The translations under genes were made by a program, and so were the position numbers. 64,000 nucleotides of DNA from Fen-1254 sp963769605 (GTDB lineage Bacteria; Bacteroidota; Ignavibacteria; UBA10030): contig CAVYML010000003.1 of the NCBI GenBank assembly GCA_963769605.1, positions 682,001 through 746,000 of the forward strand. Reading direction: 5' to 3'. The notes beneath the pieces are model-generated. The model did no database searches and was not told the origin of the DNA. It saw nothing but the letters and a program-made list of their open reading frames with translations. Of the stretch, positions 58,915 through 64,000 are shown piece after piece; position 1 is the first letter of the stretch; each line of letters begins with the position of its first letter.

Positions 58915-60123
58915 ATGAAGAAATTATTTTTTACTCTTTTTGCCGTCGTCCTTTTTTGTCCGCTTCTGCATGCACAAAAATTCGATGGATTGGCGCTTAC
59001 TCCTCCTATGGGATGGAACAGCTGGAATAAATTCGCATGCGACGTAAACGAAGCTTTGCTTCGCGAGACCGCCGATGCAATGGCCGCAAACGGAATGAAG
59101 GAAGCCGGCTATCAATATATCATCATCGATGATTGCTGGCACGGCCAGCGCGACAGCCTTGGATTTATTCATCCCGACCCGAAAAAATTTCCCTCCGGAA
59201 TGAAAGCGCTTGCTGATTATATCCATTCCAAAGGATTGAAATTCGGGATTTATTCCTGCGCCGGGATTCAAACCTGCGCCGGGTACCCGGGCGGACGCGG
59301 GCATGAATATCAAGATGCCATAACATACGCGCAATGGGGCGTGGATTATCTGAAATACGATTGGTGCAATACAGACGGACTGAGTGCGGTCGGCTCTTAT
59401 ACAACCATGCGCGACGCGCTGCACGCTGCCGGACGGCCGGTTGTGTTCAGTTTGTGCGAATGGGGAAATAACGAGCCGTGGAAATGGGCGCCTGCCGTGG
59501 GTCATCTATGGCGTACAACAGGCGATATTTCAGCCTGCTTCGATTGCGAGAACAATCATGGAACATGGTCGTCGTGGGGCGTGATGAGGATTGTGGAAAA
59601 GCATCCCGATCTTCGTATTTATGCCGGTCCGGGACACTGGAACGATCCGGATATGCTGGAAGTCGGCAACGGTATGAGCTTCAATGAAGACCGATCGCAT
59701 TTTTCCCTGTGGTGCATACTGGCGGCTCCGCTTATCTCCGGAAATGATCTGCGGGCAATGAGTCCGGAGACGAAAGAAATTCTAGCCAATACGGAAGTGA
59801 TCGGCATCGATCAGGATTCCCTCGGCGTACAGGGCTATAGATTCGATTCAAAAGACAGCGTGGAAGTATGGGTCAAACCGTTAGTGAAAGGGGACTGGGC
59901 TGTTGCGTTCCTCAACCGTTCCACACAGAAACGATCCGTCGATTTCGATTGGTCGAAAAATATCGTCACCAACGATTTTTCCAAGAGAATACTGAACACG
60001 AATGAAACGAAATATACCGTTCGGAATCTCTGGACCAAGAAAAATATCGGAACCACGAAAAAGAATGTGAGTGCGGAACTCGGCGCGCATGAAATATTCA
60101 TGCTGCGATTAATAAAACAATAA
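58915..60123 (+). CDS. secreted alpha-galactosidase, GH27
   Basis: The 402-residue protein has a signal peptide (FFTLFAVVLFCPLLHA) and a GH27 barrel: LALTPPMGWNSWNKF, IIIDDCWHGQRDSLG, YLKYDWCNTDG with the nucleophile Asp, and WRTTGDISACF with the probable acid/base Asp. GHWNDPDMLEVGNGMS follows, then a C-terminal beta domain. It releases terminal alpha-galactose, for example from galactomannan side chains, outside the cytoplasm. Freed galactose can enter the galK-galT route. GGAGGT precedes the ATG. Confidence 0.94.
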   Translation: MKKLFFTLFAVVLFCPLLHAQKFDGLALTPPMGWNSWNKFACDVNEALLRETADAMAANGMKEAGYQYIIIDDCWHGQRDSLGFIHPDPKKFPSGMKALADYIHSKGLKFGIYSCAGIQTCAGYPGGRGHEYQDAITYAQWGVDYLKYDWCNTDGLSAVGSYTTMRDALHAAGRPVVFSLCEWGNNEPWKWAPAVGHLWRTTGDISACFDCENNHGTWSSWGVMRIVEKHPDLRIYAGPGHWNDPDMLEVGNGMSFNEDRSHFSLWCILAAPLISGNDLRAMSPETKEILANTEVIGIDQDSLGVQGYRFDSKDSVEVWVKPLVKGDWAVAFLNRSTQKRSVDFDWSKNIVTNDFSKRILNTNETKYTVRNLWTKKNIGTTKKNVSAELGAHEIFMLRLIKQ

Positions 60124-60144
60124 ATCGTACGTGCTCAACATCAT

Positions 60145-60180
60145 GCCACCTTGCGAAGGTCCCCACCTTCGCAAGGTGGC
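60145..60180. terminator. 16-bp perfect hairpin between convergent genes
   Basis: GCCACCTTGCGAAGGT-CCCC-ACCTTCGCAAGGTGGC is a perfect stem-loop in the 85-base gap between the GH27 and GH94 genes, which converge. It is well placed as a bidirectional terminator and belongs to the same ACCTTnCGAAGGT family as 1935-1961. Confidence 0.7.
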
Positions 60181-60208
60181 ATAGAGGGCTAAAAAAGATC
60201 CTGAAGTG

Positions 60209-62602
60209 TCAACCCATTTCAACGACGACCGTATTGTCGTCCTTCATAACTTTGAAGGGGATGAGATTTCCCTGGATTTCTTTTCCGTTCACCTTAATCT
60301 GCCTGACGCCTTTTTGGACGCCGTTCGGATTACGTATGACGATTTGAAAATCCTTCCCTCTGAATTTCCGCGAGATGGAAATTTCTTTCCAGTCGGAGGG
60401 AATGCAGGGATCTATTCTCAGTCCGGTGTAGTCGGGCTGAATACCGAGAATGTACTGTGCGGCTGTGTAATATGCCCACGATGCGCTGCCGCTCAGCCAG
60501 GGCAGACGCGACGCACCGTACCGCGGGCTGAACTTGCTGTTCGTGAATTGGCAATAGACATACGGTTCTATCTGACGGACTTCAGCGTGCGTATTGTATG
60601 CCGCCGGCATAAATTTTCTATAATACTCGTATGCCCGGTCTCCTCTGCCAAGGAGGGCTTCCGCAATGATCGCCCATCCCTGTGTATGACAAAACACAGA
60701 AGCGTTTTCTTTCATGCCTTTGTTGAACAGCCGTGCTTTAATAACCCTGGGATCTGTTTTCTCGATCGGCGGGGCGCAAATCATAAGTCCGTAATCCGTG
60801 GATAGATGTTCACGAACCGTATCCATGAGCCGTTCGCCTTGCTCTTTAGTACAATGTCCGCTGTAGACCGACCACGGCTGAGGTTCGAGGAACATGGAAC
60901 CCTCGGCGTTTTCTTTCGATCCGAATTTTAATCCATCGGCTCTGTACGCGCGCAGGAACCATTCGCCGTCCCAGGCATGCTTCCGGAGATTTGTGTCAAG
61001 AGTCTTTAAATGTTTTGCAGCCCACTGAGCTTCTTTCGGTTTTTTAAGCAGCTTGCTGATTTCGATGTACGTCTTCAACGCGTAGCGCAATTGAAATGCC
61101 ACGAATGTCGTTTCGCCGTCCTGTCCCAATTCAAGACAATCATTCCAATCTGCAAACAAGCCGCACGGGAGACCGTGTGAACCGGAACGGTCGAGATTGA
61201 ACCGGATAGCCCGCCGCAGGTGACCCAGAACCGTATCCTTGCCTTTATCGGCGTACGGCAAAACTTTTTCATAAAAAGATATATCGCCGGTTTCTTTGAC
61301 GTAAGCAGGAATGGTATTAAAGAGCCACATGCAATCGTCGGATCGGTAATCACGTTCTTTAGGCGGTTTTTCCTTGCCGGGCTTATGAGCGAACGGTTTG
61401 ATAACCGGCATTGCACCTCCGGTGGAGACCTGTCCCGTAATCATTAGCTCGAGCCGGTGTTTTACATCATCCGGAATGGAATGAAGAATGCCGAGCATAT
61501 CCTGAACCGTATCGCGGTACCCAAGCCCGTCCCGTTCGCCGGTGTAGACAAGACTTGCAGCGCGCGACCATGCATAAGTGATAAGATTATTGTACGGATT
61601 CCACATATTAAACATGCTGTTGAACTCCGCATCCGGCGTTGATGCGGACATTCCGGCGATGCGGGAATGCCAGTATTGTTTCAGCTTCTGAAATTCTTCC
61701 CGAACTTTTTCCGGATTTCCAATTTCTTGAACCGCCTGTTTTCCTTCGACGCCCGCCGCGCCGATTCCCATGAGCACAATCAATTCTTTGGATTCTCCGG
61801 GCTGCAGATCGATATCCACCTGCAGCGTCCCGCAGCCGTTATCGCCCGTGGCCAGCGAGTTTTTACATTTTCCTTCTTCTACGACAATCGGGTTTGCATA
61901 CGTCCGGTAAGGGCCGAGAAAAATTTCACGATCGGTATCGAATCCTTTTACTTCCACTCCGGTGATTGCCAGGAATGTGTGCCGTCCCTGTCCGCCGTCC
62001 TCAAAATGTTCCGGCCGTGAAGGCATTAAAACGTTTGTTCCATGATCTATGATCGAATCTACGACGTCCATTTTCATAATGAACTGTGTATACTGAAGAT
62101 TGATCATATCCTGAGTCAGTTGCCAGTTGTTCGCATACTCGACGTAAGTGAAAGCGCTTAACGACCGCTTCTTTGTTCCGGTGTTTTTAAGATTCACTAA
62201 CCAGCACTCGTAGTTTTTTCCGAGCGGAACAAAATAGAGCGTTTCCGATTTAATGCCGGCATACTCCGAAGAAATCTTCGTATAGGCCGAGCCGTGACGG
62301 CATTCGGTTTTGAATTCCTTCAGCGGCTTGCCGACCGGCTGCCAGCTCGTCGACCAGAAGTCTTTGCTTTCCTTGTCGTGGAGGTAAAAATATCTGCCGG
62401 GCTGATCCATCGGAATAACATTGAACCGGAGCCTTGTGAACCTGCCCTGAGCTGCCGACTTATAGAAGCTGTATCCGCCTGCATTGTTCGTGATGATTGC
62501 GCCGTATTCCGTCGATCCAAGATAATTGCTCCAGGAGCGGGGAGTGTCCGGCTGTTCGATGACGTATTCTTTGTTCGTGTCGTCAAAATATCCGAATCGC
62601 AT
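60209..62602 (-). CDS. GH94 phosphorylase, cellobiose phosphorylase-like
   Basis: The 797-residue protein is a full-length GH94 enzyme. It begins MRFGYFDDTNKEYVIEQPDT, as cellobiose phosphorylases do, has a beta-sandwich N-terminal domain and an (alpha/alpha)6 barrel with CGLFADWNDCLELG, where the Asp is the general acid. EPYVYCQFTNSKFSPRYGASRLPWLSGSASW follows near the end. It would split cellobiose with phosphate into glucose-1-phosphate and glucose in the cytoplasm. It follows the second GH130 gene in a leftward operon. Confidence 0.9.
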   Translation of the reverse strand: MRFGYFDDTNKEYVIEQPDTPRSWSNYLGSTEYGAIITNNAGGYSFYKSAAQGRFTRLRFNVIPMDQPGRYFYLHDKESKDFWSTSWQPVGKPLKEFKTECRHGSAYTKISSEYAGIKSETLYFVPLGKNYECWLVNLKNTGTKKRSLSAFTYVEYANNWQLTQDMINLQYTQFIMKMDVVDSIIDHGTNVLMPSRPEHFEDGGQGRHTFLAITGVEVKGFDTDREIFLGPYRTYANPIVVEEGKCKNSLATGDNGCGTLQVDIDLQPGESKELIVLMGIGAAGVEGKQAVQEIGNPEKVREEFQKLKQYWHSRIAGMSASTPDAEFNSMFNMWNPYNNLITYAWSRAASLVYTGERDGLGYRDTVQDMLGILHSIPDDVKHRLELMITGQVSTGGAMPVIKPFAHKPGKEKPPKERDYRSDDCMWLFNTIPAYVKETGDISFYEKVLPYADKGKDTVLGHLRRAIRFNLDRSGSHGLPCGLFADWNDCLELGQDGETTFVAFQLRYALKTYIEISKLLKKPKEAQWAAKHLKTLDTNLRKHAWDGEWFLRAYRADGLKFGSKENAEGSMFLEPQPWSVYSGHCTKEQGERLMDTVREHLSTDYGLMICAPPIEKTDPRVIKARLFNKGMKENASVFCHTQGWAIIAEALLGRGDRAYEYYRKFMPAAYNTHAEVRQIEPYVYCQFTNSKFSPRYGASRLPWLSGSASWAYYTAAQYILGIQPDYTGLRIDPCIPSDWKEISISRKFRGKDFQIVIRNPNGVQKGVRQIKVNGKEIQGNLIPFKVMKDDNTVVVEMG

Positions 62603-62740
62603 AGCTTTTCCTTTTTACGTTTGCTGTTTCTTTATAATTGCTCGCTGCTCAATATGAATTTGATATCCTTGGTTTTCTCTGTAGCCGCGATGGATCATCG
62701 CGGATGTTTTCGGCATGGTTTGCCGGCGACAGGACGCCGC

Positions 62741-63740
62741 TTATATTTTTTCCGAATTGTTTTTAATATAATCGATCAATTCATCGACCTGTGTAAAGGC
62801 CAACGCCGTGTAAGTATCGGCGGCGCCGTAATAAATTGCGATTCGGCCGGTCGCTGCGTCGTACAGGTTTGCGCAGGGGAATGCGACATTCGGAACGAAT
62901 CCGGTTGTCTCGGTACTGTTTCTCCGGCGTCAGCAGATAATCGCGTGTTCTGTACAAAACTTTGTTCGGCTGGTCGATATCGAGAATTGCCGCCCCGAAA
63001 CTGTAAACAAATCCGTTGCATGTTCCGGATACACCGTGATAAAACAGCAGCCAGCCTTCGGTGGTTTCGATAGGAATCGGGCCAGCGCCGATCTTCGTGC
63101 CTTGCCACCAGCCGATTCCTCCTCTGCCCATAACAAATTTGTGATTTCCCCAATGAATAAGATCGGGACTTTCGCTCATAAATATATCGCCGAAGGGAGT
63201 ATGTCCGCTGTCGCTCGGACGGCTGAAAAGGATGTACTTGCCGTTTACTTTCCGGGGAAACAGAACGCCGTTTCTATTAAACGGCATGAGCGGATTGGAC
63301 ATCCGGATAAATGTTTGAAAATCGGTCGTTCGCCCTAAACCGATAGAAGCGCCGCGTAAATCGTCGCACCAGACGATATAAAATGTATCGTCAATTTGAA
63401 CAAGACGCGGATCGTACGCATAGCTTGTCGGGTTTGGGTTCCCGTTTTCATCGACCCATTGAATCGGATCCGGGCCTATGTTCCATTTGAGGCCGTCTTT
63501 GCTTTTTCCGGAAAATAATGTTGCCCGGCTGTTTTTTTGATCCGCTCTGAAAATTCCGACGAATGCTCCGTTATGCGGTGCAACTGCGCTGTTAAAAATC
63601 CGTGCGGCTTTTGGAATTGGATTCCAATCAAGTACCGGGTTCTTGCTCCATCGCCAGAGGACATCATTGCAATTTTTCGGCTTTTTTTCCCACGGAATAT
63701 TCGGCAGAGATTTTCCTATAATAGTCGTATTTTTTTTCAT
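62741..63740 (-). pseudogene. GH130 mannoside phosphorylase-like gene with one frameshift
   Basis: From ATG 63740, preceded by GGAG, the frame encodes a GH130 propeller (FVGIFRADQKNSRATLFSGKS, YDPRLVQIDDTFYIVWCDD, GWWQGTKIGAGPIPIETTEGWLLFYHGV). One extra base at 62912 then shifts it. In the neighbouring frame the expected C-terminus (TTGFVPNVAFPCANLYDAA, IAIYYGAADTYTALAFTQ) continues to a stop at 62741. Removing that base gives a normal 332-residue enzyme, likely a beta-1,4-mannooligosaccharide phosphorylase. The rest of the reading frame is intact, so the break is very recent or an assembly error. Confidence 0.88.
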
Positions 63741-63870
63741 TTTTTTCTCCTTGATACTTTTAATTAACCTGCCGGGCAAGCATCGCGCATAGCGCTCAGC
63801 AGGAAAACAATGTATTTAAAAATTTATTTCACACGATCGTCCTGATGCATGTCGTGCATTGTATCGCAAA

Positions 63871-64000
63871 TTATGCCTGCGACTGACCGCTCCCAACTCG
63901 TTTTGAATCGAGATCTGTTTTTATTTGCACCATCGTTGTTTCGTTTAGCTTATAAAAGAATGCCAAAATAATAAGCGCTACGGATCCGACGGCAACGGGA
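63871..64000 (-). CDS. C-terminus of a GPH/MFS-type sugar:cation symporter (partial)
   Basis: The minus-strand frame entering from the window edge encodes 42 residues ending at a stop at 63871-63873. It has a final transmembrane helix (GSVALIILAFFYKL) followed by NETTMVQIKTDLDSKR, the pattern of C-terminal ends of glycoside-pentoside-hexuronide symporters. It would be upstream of the GH130 and GH94 genes in the same direction. Only the tail is visible, so the family call is tentative. Confidence 0.5.
   Translation of the reverse strand, partial: PVAVGSVALIILAFFYKLNETTMVQIKTDLDSKRVGSGQSQA

Overview
This window reads as a bacterial chromosome segment, most likely from the Bacteroidota/Chlorobiota (FCB) side of the tree, perhaps Ignavibacteria-like. 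That placement is an inference from gene content: a short EF-Ts, glutaminyl- and glutamyl-tRNA synthetases together, PspC-domain proteins, two mobile mystery genes and sodium/solute symporters beside phosphorolytic glycosidases. Core genes have moderate GC; the accessory stretches are visibly AT-richer. Two intact tRNA genes (Pro-CGG, Lys-CUU) are present and no rRNA.

Layout. 1-0.6 kb: a tRNA-Pro surrounded by partial tRNA-Pro copies, two of which bracket a small GIY-YIG nuclease gene. 0.6-7.3 kb: housekeeping genes (der, upp, a TPR lipoprotein-like or secreted protein, rel/spoT, ruvX, mtgA). 7.3-24.2 kb: an accessory island with an AlbA_2 protein, a four-helix-bundle protein, a nuclease/zinc-ribbon pair, two WYL regulators, a uracil-DNA-glycosylase-like protein, an IS1634-type element, a Clp-type AAA+ ATPase fused to an M41 metallopeptidase with a 46-residue ORF and a PD-(D/E)XK nuclease, a frameshifted DUF2779 nuclease, two toxin-antitoxin pairs and the mobile mystery A/B (Fic) pair. 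24.4-26.1 kb: glnS. 26,426-32,022: a 5.6-kb IS1-family compound transposon with 19-bp terminal inverted repeats and an 8-bp target duplication, carrying a methyltransferase-nuclease fusion, a SieB-like membrane protein and small genes. 32.1-44.6 kb: core genes (gltX, folB, folK, deoxynucleoside kinase, secG, tRNA-Lys, rplM, rpsI, rpsB, tsf, pyrH, frr, PspC proteins, polA).

45-64 kb is a sugar-utilisation cluster. An AGE-family epimerase and a GH130 mannosylglucose phosphorylase form the mannobiose route; GH94 and a second GH130 enzyme suggest phosphorolysis of cello- and manno-oligosaccharides; a secreted GH27 alpha-galactosidase with galK and galT handles galactose side chains; a secreted SGNH-type acetylesterase can remove acetyl groups; two SSS symporters and the tail of a GPH-type symporter supply uptake. 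Together this points to acetylated galacto(gluco)mannan oligosaccharide use by phosphorolysis.

The most interesting candidate system is at 15.4-21.3 kb. A WYL regulator is divergent from the AAA+/M41-sORF-nuclease operon, and an identical 7-3-7 palindrome (ATGTAAT-N3-ATTACAT) lies both in that divergent promoter region and ahead of the DUF2779 gene, tying all five genes into one probable regulon. Several families of dispersed hairpin repeats, often in gaps between convergent genes, run through the whole window.
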